Below are positions 20,959 through 31,195 of a stretch of 64,000 nt of DNA, in pieces. Source of the stretch: Rhizobium sp. RCAM05350. GTDB lineage: Bacteria > Pseudomonadota > Alphaproteobacteria > Rhizobiales > Rhizobiaceae. Position numbers and translations under genes: made by a program. Numbering within the stretch: position 1 is the stretch's first letter; every line of letters begins with the position of its first letter. The DNA is taken from assembly GCA_024426085.1 (NCBI GenBank), contig CP087976.1, positions 186,001-250,000 of the forward strand, written 5' to 3'. Under the pieces are notes generated by a model that saw nothing but the letters and a program-made list of their open reading frames with translations, ran no database searches and had not been told where the DNA came from.

Positions 20959-21918
20959 ATGCCGAAGCTCACTAAAAACAACTCGGCCCTAGTTGATACG
21001 AAAGCGCTCCGCATCAGAGCCTCCTGGCTCTATTATAATAGAGGCATGACACAAAGGACATCGCCGAGCTTCTCGATGTAAGTCGATCCACCGTCGTGCG
21101 AGCATTGGAGGAGGCGCAAAAGCGAGGCGAGGTAAAAATCTGGATTACCGAAAGTCCTGGCGACTGCACGGAACTGGAACTTTCGTTGGAAGAGAAGTAC
21201 GGCCTCGATGAGGCAGTTGTTGTCCCAGGGGAGGGAGATGCGGACGAAACTGCCGAGGACGTAGGCGCCGCGCTGGGAATGTTTCTGTCTCACGTAATTA
21301 CGGATGGATGCGTACTGGGCGTCGGCTGGGGCAGGACATTGAATGCATCCCTTCAAACTTTTAAACCTCCTCTTCGAGAAAGAATTCAGGTTGTGTCGCT
21401 CTTGGGAGGACTATTGGAGACTAACGCTATAAATCCAGTTGAATCGTCTTGGCGCATAGCAAGCACCTTAAACGGAGAATGCCTTCTTTATCTGGCTCCA
21501 CTAGTCGTCGACTCCCCAGGCACCAAGGTTGCTCTCATCGAGAGGTGCGGATTCGAACGTCTGTACCAACTCATGAACAATCTTGATATCGCGATCATTA
21601 GCTGCGGCGACGTGGGACCAGACAGTGCCTCGCTCTCAAACAGATTCTTATCCTTGCAAGATCAGCGAACACTCGTTGATGCTGGGGCTGTGGCTGACGT
21701 CTTGTGCCAATTCATCGATGCTGACGGCATGACTGTGGATCACCCAATTCACAGTCGTGTCATGTCGGTTGACCTTGACGCGGTGGCCCGCGCGAAACAT
21801 GTCGTGCTAGCGTCCGGGGCCGCAAAGAGCCATTGCAATTCGCGCCACGCTCAGCCGCATGAAGTGCAACACTCTTGTTACCGACGAGGCCGCGGCGAGA
21901 GAATTGCTTCGGTTATAG
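20959..21918 (+). pseudogene. SorC/DeoR-type sugar-binding transcriptional regulator 2 (two frameshifts)
   Basis: From ATG 20959 the helix-turn-helix starts RIRASWLYYNRGMTQ and continues, after a frameshift near 21051 where CAAAGG reads well as CAAAAGG, as DIAELLDVSRSTVVRALEEA. The sugar-binding domain has GCVLGVGWGRTLNASLQTF, VVSLLGGLLE and CLLYLAPLVVDSPGTKVALI. A second frameshift near 21825 leads to RAIAIRATLSRMKCNTLVTDEA and a TAG at 21916. It closely resembles SorC 3 at 31196 and less so SorC 1 at 6157. It is the last gene of the rightward operon. An IS630 element follows directly. Confidence 0.85.
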
Positions 21919-21978
21919 ACAATACGGCCTGAGGATCTGTGACGGAATGGCAGCGGCCACGACACGACACGACACAGG

Positions 21979-23162
21979 ATGTCTCCTAGTGGTTTGATCG
22001 AGACAAAGGAGTCCAATTTAGGATTCCTTTTTGCGCGAATATGCGACGATCTTGCATGCGCAAAAGGTATCACATTTGAGGTTTCCACTGCCGACCGGGT
22101 TCGGCTGAACGCAATCGTTTCGGCAGGCAGCTCGCCGCAAAAGCATGTGTGGCGGGCGAAGATCATCTTGATGAGCGACGAGGGTCTGGGAACGGTCGCG
22201 ATCATGGAGGCGAAGTCGAAGACCTGCGTCTGGCGTTGGCAGGAGCGTTTCATGACGGAAGGCGTAGACGGCCTCTTGCGCGACAAGAGCCGGCCGCCTG
22301 GCACTGCGCCGCTTGAGATTGACCTTGTCGGCCGGGTTGTTGCTCTGACGCAGGAGCCGCCCACGCAGGAAGCCACTCACTGGACGGTTCGTGCGATGGC
22401 AAAGGCTGTGGGGATTGCGGCGTCCTCAGTCGTCAAGATCACTGGCATGAGCATGGTCTCGCACCCCATCGGTGGCGTAGCTTCAAACTATCGAACGACA
22501 AGACTTTCGCCGAGAAGCTTCACGATGTGGTCGGTCTCTACGTCTCGCCGCCTGCCCATGCGATTGTCCTTTCCGTCGATGAGAAAAGTCAGATCCAGGC
22601 ACTGGATAGGACGCAGCCGGGTCTTCCCATGAAGAAGGGTCGTGCCGGCACGATGACCCATGATTACAAGCGCCACGGCACCACGACACTTTTCGCTGCC
22701 CTGAATGTTCTCGACAGCTCCGTCATCGGCCGCAACATGCAGCGCCACCGGCATCAGGTGTTCATCCGCTTCCTCAACACGATTGAGGCTCAGTTGCCGA
22801 AGGATAAGGCGGTTCACGTCATCCTGGACAACTACGCCACACACAAACAACCCAAAGTCCGGGCCCGGTTGGCGCGGCACTCACGCTGGACCTTCCACTT
22901 CGTTCCGACATCATGTTCCTGGTTGAACGCCGTCGAGGGGTTCTTCGCAAAGCTCACTCGACGAAGGCTGAAGAACGGTGTCTTTCATTCGGTCGTTGAT
23001 CTTCAGGCAGCCATCAACCGCTTTATCAAAGAGCACAACGAAGAGCCGAAGCCGTTCATCTGGAAAGCAGACCCTGACGACATCATCGCAGCCGTCAGAC
23101 GTGGGCACCAAATGTTGGAATCAATCGACTCTCATGTTCGCCATTACAAGATACAGGAATAG
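21979..23162 (+). mobile_element. IS630-family transposase (one frameshift)
   Basis: DDE transposase of an IS630-type element. The N-terminal part has the helix-turn-helix region (KHVWRAKIILMSDEGLGTVAIMEA, CVWRWQERFMTEGVDGLLRD). After a frameshift near 22443 it continues [18 protein letters not shown]. The catalytic residues sit in [15 protein letters not shown] (Asp), [12 protein letters not shown] (Asp) and [13 protein letters not shown] (Glu). The start is uncertain: ATG 21979 is given, but homology only begins near 22066. Terminal inverted repeats flanked by TA could not be identified. It sits 61 bp after the SorC 2 stop. Confidence 0.88.
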
Positions 23163-23451
23163 AATATTCGTCGCCCGGTCGTCTGAGCGTTGCGTTTCAT
23201 GTGGATGCATCCTGGGGAAAGCAGGGGGCACGGTCAAATAAACGACGGTTGATCATGCTCTGATACGCGGTTTGGTTACCGCCGGACCTGATGCGTCATG
23301 GAGCGTCCTCTGTCTAGTTTGCAGCGTCGGAATATAACCGGCTGGTAGTCGAATCGAGGGTTCTCCTGCCGTGACCGTGCCCCCAGCCTTGCCCAGGCGC
23401 ACATGACTTTCTGCTTCTCGTCCTCCTTTTGGAATTAAGCTTGAGCTTTGC

Positions 23452-24551
23452 TCAACGCGGTGAGACCTGGCATGCAATCGCCCAGACAAAGCCCGATAGC
23501 TCGCGGGCAATCGCGTAGTGACCGTCGTTGCCGGCTTTCCGGCCTTCGCAAGCTTCCGGTATCGGCTGCACAGTCTTAGCTGCACCTTCCATGCCGTGTC
23601 ACGGATCGGTTTTGGAAGTTGCTCCTGTCGGATCAACTGATCACGGCTGATCTTTGCTGGAAACCGATAACTCCATGCCGCTTCGATCAGCATGCGACGC
23701 GCCGTTGTGTTGCCTGCTTTGGTAATTCCGCCCTGCCGCCGAGTTCCCCCGCTTGAATGCTCCGATGGTACGAGCCCGAGATACACCATCAATTGGCGCG
23801 GGTTTGTGAAGCGGCTCAGATCGCTAAGTTCGGCAATCATCGTGGCGGCCGTCACCAGAGCCATACCGCGAAGTGATTGCAACGCGAGGACAACCGGGGC
23901 CAATGACCAGTCGCTCAGCGTGGCCTCGATCTGCTTCGTTAGCCTATCGCGCCGCTCGGTTGCGGCCTCGATCGTGGCGATATGATCCTCGAGCACGATA
24001 TTGTGGATTGGCTGCTCAAAGCAAAGACCGGCCAACCAACGTCGATGCATCTGTGTCCAGGCCGGGCGGCTGTAGTGAAAGCCATGGCGCACTAAAAATC
24101 CGCTGAGCTGCTGTCGGGCTTGCCGCAGGCTGCGGACCGCGGCTAGCCGTGCCCGGATCAAATCACGCATCGCCTCATGGGCGGGGTCGGGTATCCAGAC
24201 CGCGCTCAACTCACCGGCTCTATGCAGCCTTGCCAGATCGTTGGCATCACGACGGTCTGTTTTGATACGATCGCCAGGCTTTTTGGGGATCAACGATGGC
24301 GCAACGACTACACAGTCGTGCCCGGCATCCGATAGCTGTCGCTGAATACCGTAGCCGCAAGGACCTGCTTCATAGCAAAACTTCAACGCTCGCCCCGGCT
24401 GAACCAGCTTGGTCAGCAAGCGCGACAGAGCCGCAGGGTTATTGACGATCTGGCCAAATGAACGCGTCCCCGGCCCGCTGCCATCGGCAAGTGCCACAGC
24501 TATCGTCTCTTTATGAACATCCAAACCAACGTATGTGATATTATTGTCCAT
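23452..24551 (-). mobile_element. IS110-family transposase (one frameshift near the C-terminus)
   Basis: Minus-strand DEDD transposase. The N-terminal RuvC-like domain begins ITYVGLDVHKETIAVALADG (first Asp), then CYEAGPCGYGIQRQL (Glu) and KTDRRDANDLARLHRAG (Asp pair). The C-terminal IS116/IS110/IS902 domain has LQSLRGMALVTAATMIAELSD and YLGLVPSEHSSGGTRRQGGITK with the Ser. Near 23518 one base is lost; the family ending then reads AIARELSGFVWAIACQVSPR with a TGA at 23452. The uncorrected frame runs on to 23253 and is misleading. ATG 24551 begins MDNNITYVG. Confidence 0.9.
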
Positions 24552-24852
24552 GGCCCGTCTCCTATGCATGAGGCACTGTGCGAGGTTAACTTACGCAACC
24601 CTCGATACCTGCATATTGTGAGACGGGTCACCCGGTCTCCAGGCGAACATTTAGTCTAGGTTCCTATATCGCCAATTTTAGAAACCGTTTCGACTAAATC
24701 CTCGGGGCTAAACTGAGTTTCTGCTCATGGAGTCGACACGGACTGCAGGCATTTAGGATAAAATACCGTCTTGCATTCATTATTTGAAATAATCGTTTTT
24801 GACCAGAAGATCCCTTTTGTCTACTAACGCGATAGATATTGGGGGTTAATAC
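24552..24852. other. Intergenic region upstream of IS110 and of the ABC importer operon
   Basis: About 300 bp, AT-rich toward the right end, with the non-coding end of the IS110 element on the left and presumably the promoter of the importer operon on the right. A G-rich ribosome binding site (GGGGGTTA) precedes the ATG at 24853. No clear operator was recognised. Confidence 0.4.
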
Positions 24853-25657
24853 ATGCTGAAAAAAATTCGGAACTTAGTCGTAGGGGCATTGATCGGTGTT
24901 GTTGCAGCCATTTCCAATGGAACGGCCGCTCAACCCTCCGAGCTGGACGATATTTTGTCACGGGGCACTTTGAAGGTCGGTATGTTTGGCGGAACGCTAC
25001 CATACGGCCAGCTCGAAACCGACGGTACCTGGTCGGGGGTATGATCCGGATGTTGCCAAGCTAATTGCCGATGCCTTGGGCGTGAAGCTGGAAATCGTGC
25101 AGGTTGACCCTCCGAGTAGAGTACCTGTCCTCGTGACCGGAAAAGTCGATCTTGTCATCAGCGTGCTTGGCATCACACCGGAGCGTCTGAAGCAGATTTC
25201 ATTCACACGACCATATTCGTCGCTGGACGTCGTGCTCGTGGCAGCGAAGGGAACGAAGCTGGCCTCCTATGATGACCTGAAGAATATTCGTACAGCGGTC
25301 GTCAGGTCGGCGAGCCACGCTCAGCTGGTCGAAAAGATTGCGCCTGCCGGAAGTTCAATCTTGAGCTTTGATGATGACTTCGCCCAAGTACAGGCTGTAG
25401 CCAACGCGCAAGCCGACGCTCTGGCATCGAGTCCTGACGTCGTCGAAAAACTCTTGAAGGCGAGGCCGGATTTTGACCCGGAGATAAAGCTCACGCTACA
25501 CCGCCAGTTCAACGCAATTGGTGTGAAGCGCGGCAGTAGCGATCTGCTTCGCTACGTCAATTCCGTTTTAGCCTACTACACACTTAGCCAGCCAGTCATC
25601 CCCGATCTGCAGAAGAAGTATTTCGGCAAGCCATTCGAAAATCTGCCCCAGTTCTGA
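24853..25657 (+). pseudogene. Amino-acid-type ABC transporter substrate-binding protein (one frameshift)
   Basis: Periplasmic binding protein of solute-binding family 3. It has a signal peptide (NLVVGALIGVVAAISNGTAAQ), then ILSRGTLKVGMFGGTLPYGQ. The frame breaks in a run of five G at 25036; with four G it reads GTWSGYDPDVAKLIADALGV. The rest contains VDPPSRVPVLVTGKVDLVIS, ERLKQISFTRPYSS and FNAIGVKRGSSDLLRYVN, all typical. It is the first gene of an importer operon followed by two flavin-type oxidoreductases, so an organosulfur or amino-acid-like ligand is likely. Confidence 0.88.
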
Positions 25658-25675
25658 TGCTGCAGAGTTCATACA

Positions 25676-26340
25676 ATGTCTTACCAATTCAATTTTGCGC
25701 AGCTTTGGCCTTACGCTCCAATGCTGGTCCAAGGGCTGATATCAGCCCTTGGTCTGGTAGCAGCATCATTTCTCGTAAGCTCAATAATCGGTGTCGTCGG
25801 GGCTATAATCCGGTTGTACGGGCCGACCCCTCTGAGGTGGCTTGTAAGAGCGTATGTTGAGGTGATCAGAAACACTCCACCCCTCGTGCAAATCTATCTT
25901 GTGTTTTTCACTCTACCGAGCTTCGAATCCGGCTTGGCCCTATGACCGCGGGCATTGTGGCGCTCTCGGTGCACGGAGGCGCGTACATGATCGAGATCAT
26001 CCGTGCAGGCGTGGCAGCGGTTCCCAAGGGGCAAGTCGAGGCCGGACGGGCACTTGGACTGAGTGAGAAATCAATCCTCATGGATATCTCCTTGAGGCCT
26101 GCCCTGCGTGCGATGTTTCCAGCACTCGTTAGTGAATTCATGATGCTTTTGCTGGGGTCGTCCCTATGCAGCCAGATCGCGGTGTACGAATTGACGGCAG
26201 CAGCGGGCGATATCGATAGCCGCACATTCCGGTCCTTTGAAGTTTACGTGCTCCTCGGCGGCGTCTACCTGGCGCTGTCCCTCGTCATTTCATTTCTATT
26301 CCGTGGCTTGGAAAACAGGCTGTTGCGATGGGCAAGTTGA
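25676..26340 (+). pseudogene. Amino-acid-type ABC transporter permease 1 (one frameshift)
   Basis: Inner-membrane permease of the HisM/GlnP type with about five helices. The N-terminal part includes VEVIRNTPPLVQIYLVFFTLP, the family's conserved IRNTPLLVQ segment. The frame breaks near 25923, where one extra G would give FGIRLGPMTAGIVALS. The second half has the EAA loop EAGRALGLSEKSILMDISLRP. Length after correction is about 220 residues. It is followed by its ATPase with a short overlap or gap of 8 bp, depending on start choice. Confidence 0.88.
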
Positions 26341-26348
26341 GGTCCGAC

Positions 26349-27123
26349 ATGAACGTGATCAGCAAAAACGCAATCAAGGTTGAAGATAGCGCGCTATGCG
26401 CAGTCGAGATGCGGTCGGCGACGAAGTTCTTTGGCCTCCACCAGGTGTTGAAATCGGTGGATTTCGAGATAGTCCAGGGAGAACGGGTCGTCATTTGCGG
26501 ACCGTCGGGATCGGGCAAGTCAACCCTCATCCGCTGTCTGAACGGGTTAGAGAGGCTCACCTCGGGTGAAGTCTTCATATTCGGTGACAAGCTTCTCTTA
26601 GACAACGCCACCTTGCGGAGACTGCGGTCGAACGTCGGCATGGTTTTCCAATCCTTTAATCTATTTCCGCATCTGACCGTTCTTGAGAACTGTACGCTTG
26701 CGCTCCGCCGGAATCAGGCTATGCCGAAAGAACAGGCGGAAGAGGTCGCTCTGATCTTCTTGCGGAAGGTCCATGTTCAAGATCAGGCGGGAAAACATCC
26801 GCGCACAACTGTCCGGTGGCCAGCAGCAACGCGTTGCAATCGCCCGGGCACTCACGACCAGACCTAAGATCATGTTGTTTGACGAACCTACCTCAGCGCT
26901 CGACCCTGAAATGATCAAGGAAGTCCTGCAGACTATTATCGAGGTGGCCGACGAAGGCATGACGATGGCTGTCGTCACGCACGAACTTGCCTTTGCAAAA
27001 CGAGTGGCCGATCGTGTCGTGTTCATGGCCGATGGTGAGGTTATCGAGACAGGCCCGCCGTCGGAACTGTTTGAAAAGCCGAAGTCGCCACGGCTGACGA
27101 GCTTCCTGGATCAGGTACTTTAG
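26349..27123 (+). pseudogene. Amino-acid-type ABC transporter ATPase (one frameshift)
   Basis: GlnQ/HisP-type ATPase of about 258 residues. Walker A is CGPSGSGKSTLIRCLNGLE, Q-loop MVFQSFNLFPHLTVLEN, signature AQLSGGQQQRVAIARAL, Walker B IMLFDEPTSALDPEMIKEV and H-loop MAVVTHELAFAKRVADRV. The frame changes near 26780-26800, between the Q-loop and signature. ATG 26349 is preferred, with TGAGG upstream; ATG 26328 overlaps the permease and is the alternative. Three bases separate it from the second permease gene. Confidence 0.9.
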
Positions 27124-27126
27124 CCG

Positions 27127-27777
27127 ATGCGGGATTTTCTAGTATCCGACCTTTGGTTCATCATCGGATTGATCCCGATGACGCTTGCCCTATCACTGGT
27201 CTCATTGATCGGCGGACTGTTCCTGGGCATCCCCCTGGCGGTTGCGCGCTCTGCAAGGGCCGTCTGGCTACGAGTACCAGCACTGGTCATTATCCGTACC
27301 GTCCAGGGGATGCCGCTCCTAGTCATTCTAATGATCGCATATTTCGCGCCACCCGTATTACTTGGGCATGATGTTGAGGTCTGGACTGCCGCAACATTGG
27401 GTCTGTCGATCAATGCAGCTGTATATGCCGCAGAAATTTTAAGAGGTGCAATCGCGTCTGTTCCCCGCGGTCAACTTGAGGCGGCCGAAGCCATGGCGCT
27501 TAGTCGCTTCGCCATTTTAACCGATGTGGTCTTGCCGCAGTCGCTCAAATACTCGGTCGCGCCGATGATCGGCTTGGCGATCTCGCTGATCAAGGGCACC
27601 TCAATTGCCTCGATCCTTGGAATGACCGAACTCACCAAAGCAGCACTTCGTGTCAATCAGGCCACTTTCGAGCCTGTTCCCGCATTCGGGCTCGTCTGCC
27701 TCTGCTACTTCCTCATCTGCTGGCCGCTGTCCTTCTTCGGCCAACGCTACGAAGCAAGTCTTGTCGCTTCGAAGTAA
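27127..27777 (+). CDS. Amino-acid-type ABC transporter permease 2
   Basis: Intact 216-residue permease of the HisQ/HisM type. It shows IIRTVQGMPLLVILMIAYFAPP (conserved IRTxxxLPLL segment), YAAEILRGAIASVPRGQLEAAEAMAL (EAA loop) and VVLPQSLKYSVAPMIGLAISL. Together with permease 1 it forms the heterodimeric channel of the importer. It ends 14 bp before the acyl-CoA-dehydrogenase-like monooxygenase on the same strand. Confidence 0.92.
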   Translation: MRDFLVSDLWFIIGLIPMTLALSLVSLIGGLFLGIPLAVARSARAVWLRVPALVIIRTVQGMPLLVILMIAYFAPPVLLGHDVEVWTAATLGLSINAAVYAAEILRGAIASVPRGQLEAAEAMALSRFAILTDVVLPQSLKYSVAPMIGLAISLIKGTSIASILGMTELTKAALRVNQATFEPVPAFGLVCLCYFLICWPLSFFGQRYEASLVASK

Positions 27778-27791
27778 CTGGAGAACCCCAC

Positions 27792-28992
27792 ATGACCCTT
27801 TTTGATGTCGGATCGAACGACCCATGGCTGCGCGAAGCGCGCAAACTGGTCGCGGCTTACGAGGTCGATGCTGTCGAGCGCGATCAGGCTGGTGGCGCGC
27901 CGATTGAGCAAGTCGAGCTTCTTCGCAAGTCGGGTCTGACGACGATCAATATCCCGGTCCGCTACGGCGGAGGCGGTGTACCATGGAGTTCGATCTTCCG
28001 CGTTACGAGGGAGATCGCGACCGTCGATGGTTCGCTCGCGCATTTGTACGGATATCAGCACATTCCGCTTCTGGCCGTGTATCGCCTTGCGTCCGAAGTC
28101 CAGCGCCAGCGCTGGTTGACGGATACGGCCAAGCGCCAACTGCTATGGGCGAACTCCGGCAACGTAGCGGCACGGACGTCATCCGGCGCGTGGACGAACG
28201 ATCATTGGATCGTAAACGGCCATCGGCCTTTCTCTTCGGGTTCGCATGTTGCTGACTATTTGATGATCGCGTTCGAGGACCCGGCCGGGAACCGCATAAC
28301 GGCCGTGATCCCGACCGATCGGCAGGGGCTTGAGATCGTCGGCGACTGGGATGGCATCGGCCAGACGCAGACAGGAAGCGGGACGGTTCGATATCACGAT
28401 GTGCGGGTAGAGGCCGATGAGGTCATTGTCGGTGCGTCGCCGGAGGGAATTTCGGATCGTGGCGACGTCCACCCTTTGGAGACCCTGACAAGCCAACTTG
28501 CGCACGGCGTTCTCATGAACATCTTCGTTGGTAGCGCTGGGAGCCCTGAAGGTGGCAAGCGAGTACACCCGCGGTGTCACCAAGCCGTTCGTTTACTCCA
28601 ATGTGGAGCGGGCGATCGATGATCCATGGGTTCAAAGCACGTATGGTGAACTGGCATTGAAGACTGCAGCGGCTCTCAGACTCGTCGAGCGGGCAGGTGA
28701 TGCGTTCGATCGGGCCTGGGATCAGGGTGAGGCACTGACCTTCGAGGGACGGGGCCAGGCTGCAATAGAGTTTGCTGCCGCGAATGTCTTCGCAGGTGAG
28801 GTCGCTCTTGAGGTGACTTCCAAAATTTTCGAGCTAACCGGGGCACGATCGGCAACGAGGAAATACGGTTTCGATCGCTTTTGGCGGAACGTCAGAACCC
28901 ATACCTTGCATAACCCGGCGGAGTACAAGAAGCGTACGGTCGGCAAGTGGCTGCTCACCGGAGAGTATCCCGGCTATGGGCCCTATCGGTAA
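27792..28992 (+). pseudogene. Acyl-CoA dehydrogenase-fold flavin monooxygenase, SfnB/DszC-like (one frameshift)
   Basis: About 400-residue enzyme with the acyl-CoA dehydrogenase fold. It shows FRVTREIATVDGSLAHLYGYQH, ANSGNVAARTSSG, GHRPFSSGSHVADYLMIAF, GIGQTQTGSGTVRYHDVRV and, after a frameshift near 28545, GALKVASEYTRGVTKPF and FELTGARSATRKYGFDRFWRNVRTHTLH. The C-terminal TLHNPAEYKKRTVGKWLL replaces the usual acyl-CoA site, as in DszC/SfnB flavin monooxygenases of organosulfur assimilation. Its neighbours, an amino-acid-type importer and an LLM-class monooxygenase, support that role. The substrate is unknown. Confidence 0.8.
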
Positions 28993-29002
28993 GGGGTCTG
29001 AG

Positions 29003-30312
29003 ATGAACGCACGCACCCAACTTCACCTGAATGTCAACATGCTGAACGCCGGCTTTATTGCCTCTGCCTGGCGGCAGCCGGAAATCGCGCCCGATGCCTT
29101 TGCCGACGTCGAGCACTACGTCAAGATTGCAAAGGAAGCCGAACGCGGCACATTCGATGCCGTGTTTCTGGCCGATAGCTTGGTCATCGCCGACAAGCTC
29201 GAATATCGGCCGATATTGTCGCTGGAGCCCACCGTGGTCATGGCGTTCATCGCTGCGGCGACGACCCATCTTGGACTGATCGCGACAGCGTCAACGACCT
29301 ATAACGAGCCTTACAATATCGCACGACGATTCCTTAGCCTGGATCGTTGTAGCGGGGGCGCGTGGGTTGGAATATCGTGACCACGACGGGACATGCTGCT
29401 GCGGAAAACTACAACCTGGTCGATGAGCCTGATCCTGTTGGACGTTACAAACGTGCCGCGGAATTCACGGAGGTCGTGCGGAAGCTCTGGAACAGCTGGG
29501 AAGACGGCGCGATCATCGGCGACAAAGAAAAGGGGATTCTCGCAGATCCTTCGAAAATCCATCGGATTGATCATGTGGGAGAGCATTTCCGTGTAGCTGG
29601 TCCATTAAGCGTTCCGCGTTCTCCGCAAGGACACCCAGTTCTCGTTCAAGCAGGCGCATCAAAGCACGGCCTGGACTTCGCTGCGAGCGTGGCCGAAGCC
29701 GTATTTACAGTCGCAGCGGATGCCGATGACGCACGCGCTTACGCGAAGCGGTTGACAGATCTCCTCGAAACCAAGTCTAGAGCCCGCAACGATGTCATCA
29801 TCCTTCCCGGTCTTGCCTTTATTCTAGGGGGAACGGAAGAGCAGGCGCGGCGGCGGGAGAACGAACTTCTCGACTCGATCCCAGACGCCTATTTCCTGCC
29901 AAGGCTGGCGGGCATTCTCCAGGTGCCTGTCGAGATGCTCCATCCGGACAAAACTCTACCAGACGACCTTCCCGAGCCAGCTTTAGGCGCGAGTAAATCA
30001 TTCTTCCATGCGACCGTCGGTATGGCTCGCCGTGAAGAGCTGACCGTAAGGCAGCTGAATCGGCGGCTCGGCGGCGGTGCTGGTCATCAACTGTTCGTGG
30101 GTACGCCCGACCAACTGGCCGATCACATTTCGAGCTGGCATGCTGAGGGTATCGCCGATGGATTCAACCTGATGCCTGATGTTCTTCCAACGGGTTTGAC
30201 CGATTTTGTCGATCAGGTCGTACCGCTTCTTCGAGCTAAGGGCATTTTTCGAAATCACTACGAGGGATCAACTTTGCGAGGGCATCTCGGCTTGGGTAGC
30301 AACGAGGCATGA
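29003..30312 (+). pseudogene. LLM-class flavin monooxygenase, NtaA/SnaA/DszA type (one frameshift)
   Basis: About 436-residue FMNH2-dependent monooxygenase of the bacterial luciferase-like superfamily. It starts at ATG 29003, shortly after AAGGGG. Motifs are ERGTFDAVFLADSL, TTHLGLIATASTTYNEPYN, RRFLSLD and, after a frameshift in a G run at about 29353, VGWNIVTTTGHAAAENYN and QGHPVLVQAGASKHGLDFAA, all diagnostic of the NtaA family. The end has GTPDQLADHISSWHAEGIADGFNL. Relatives attack nitrilotriacetate, dibenzothiophene sulfone or other organosulfur compounds. A flavin reductase is not encoded next to it, so FMNH2 must come from elsewhere. Confidence 0.85.
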
Positions 30313-30429
30313 ATTTCGATTGGATCACCCCCCCAACCATCTCTAAGAGCAACATGAGTCCGCCGTTGTCAGCGAACTGTGCCTTCAAAGGTGTCAATCG
30401 GTTATGTGGAACGGCCCGGTTAGGAAGGT

Positions 30430-30646
30430 TATCCGGTATGATTTGCCGTCGGACGGTGCAGTCATATGTCCAGCCTGTCAGCGCGGTCAAGCCTGCATAC
30501 CCGCAAGGCACGGTTCGATGTGACGAAGGATCCTATACCTGTGATCTCCGCAAGGCACGTCGGACAGCGACGTGTCCGTCTGCAGTGATGGCGTGGATCT
30601 GAAAGACCGACTTGGCCACCAGTCCGATTGCGGTAATCTTCTCCAT
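30430..30646 (-). mobile_element. IS110-family transposase fragment
   Basis: From ATG 30646 on the minus strand one reads MEKITAIGLVAKSVFQIHAI and VAVRRALRRSQV, the start of IS110-type transposases, with the catalytic Asp segment (normally LDLAK) reduced to LVAK. A stop follows, and only a weak echo of PCLxGME remains near 30500. It is a dead, truncated relic unrelated in sequence to the complete IS110 copy at 23452. It lies directly beside a truncated glycosidase-like gene. Confidence 0.7.
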
Positions 30647-30824
30647 GGAGCGGTTCCTTCTGTCTTGTGGCGATTGGCGTCACCACAGCAAGCATCCTCG
30701 ATGCCGGTGCGAAGGGCCGTTCCACACCATCAGTTTTGATGCCGTTTTGACGATGCTGTCTTTCTGGTTTCCACAAAGGAATCAGCATTATGATCACGAA
30801 GTTTTGCCGGCACGACGCGGTGGG

Positions 30825-31016
30825 GCCGGGCACGAGTCCGTCCCGTACAGTTGCCATTCCATAATCCCGAACGATCTGATAATGTTCGAGCATTCGAGTG
30901 TCTGCAGTATGCTTCGTCGTTTCCAGAAGGTCGTGATGACCTAGATGAACAAGTCCACACTCGAAACCTGCCATCAGGTAGCTCTTGAAAAACCCTCTGT
31001 CCTGAAATGGAAGCAT
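30825..31016 (-). pseudogene. N-terminal fragment of a family-1-like glycosidase
   Basis: Minus-strand frame from ATG 31016: FFKSYLMAGFECGLVHLGHH, DLLETTKHTADTRMLEHYQI, VRDYGMATVRDGLVPG. The FKSxLMAGFEC start, the sequence up to YxxxRDxGxxTVRDGL and the position at the N-terminus resemble rhizobial proteins related to beta-glucosidases/dTDP-sugar-linked glycosidases. Homology ends near 30825, where the IS110 relic side begins, suggesting truncation by the insertion. No function can remain. The 180 bp between it and the SorC gene hold nothing recognised. Confidence 0.5.
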
Positions 31017-31195
31017 ATGTTGCAGTGTGCGGCACCTCCGTCGGCGATGTGCTCCTAGCACACCGACGAGAGATATCCGAGGCGTGAAATCCAACCCAAC
31101 GCTCGATCGGGCGCTCTTCCTCCTCGCACGGAAACTGAACCCGGGTTGTCGAGCCTTGGACCATGCTGCGATCAAGCAGGTCTGCGGCCCCTCAG

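Noticed and set aside
21957-21976. Tandem CGACA repeats just before the IS630 transposase
   Set aside because: Only three units; too short to call a repeat feature, and no matching sequence at the other end of the IS.
22436-22530. Programmed frameshift in the IS630 or IS110 transposase
   Set aside because: No slippery heptamer at the shift; neighbouring non-IS genes have the same kind of indel, so error or mutation is simpler.
21919-23260. Terminal inverted repeats and TA target site of the IS630 element
   Set aside because: Comparison by eye of the flanks gave no convincing pair, so element ends are not assigned.
23253-23451. C-terminal extension of the IS110 transposase to 438 residues
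   Set aside because: The normal family ending is present in another frame with a stop at 23452; the extension is a frameshift product.
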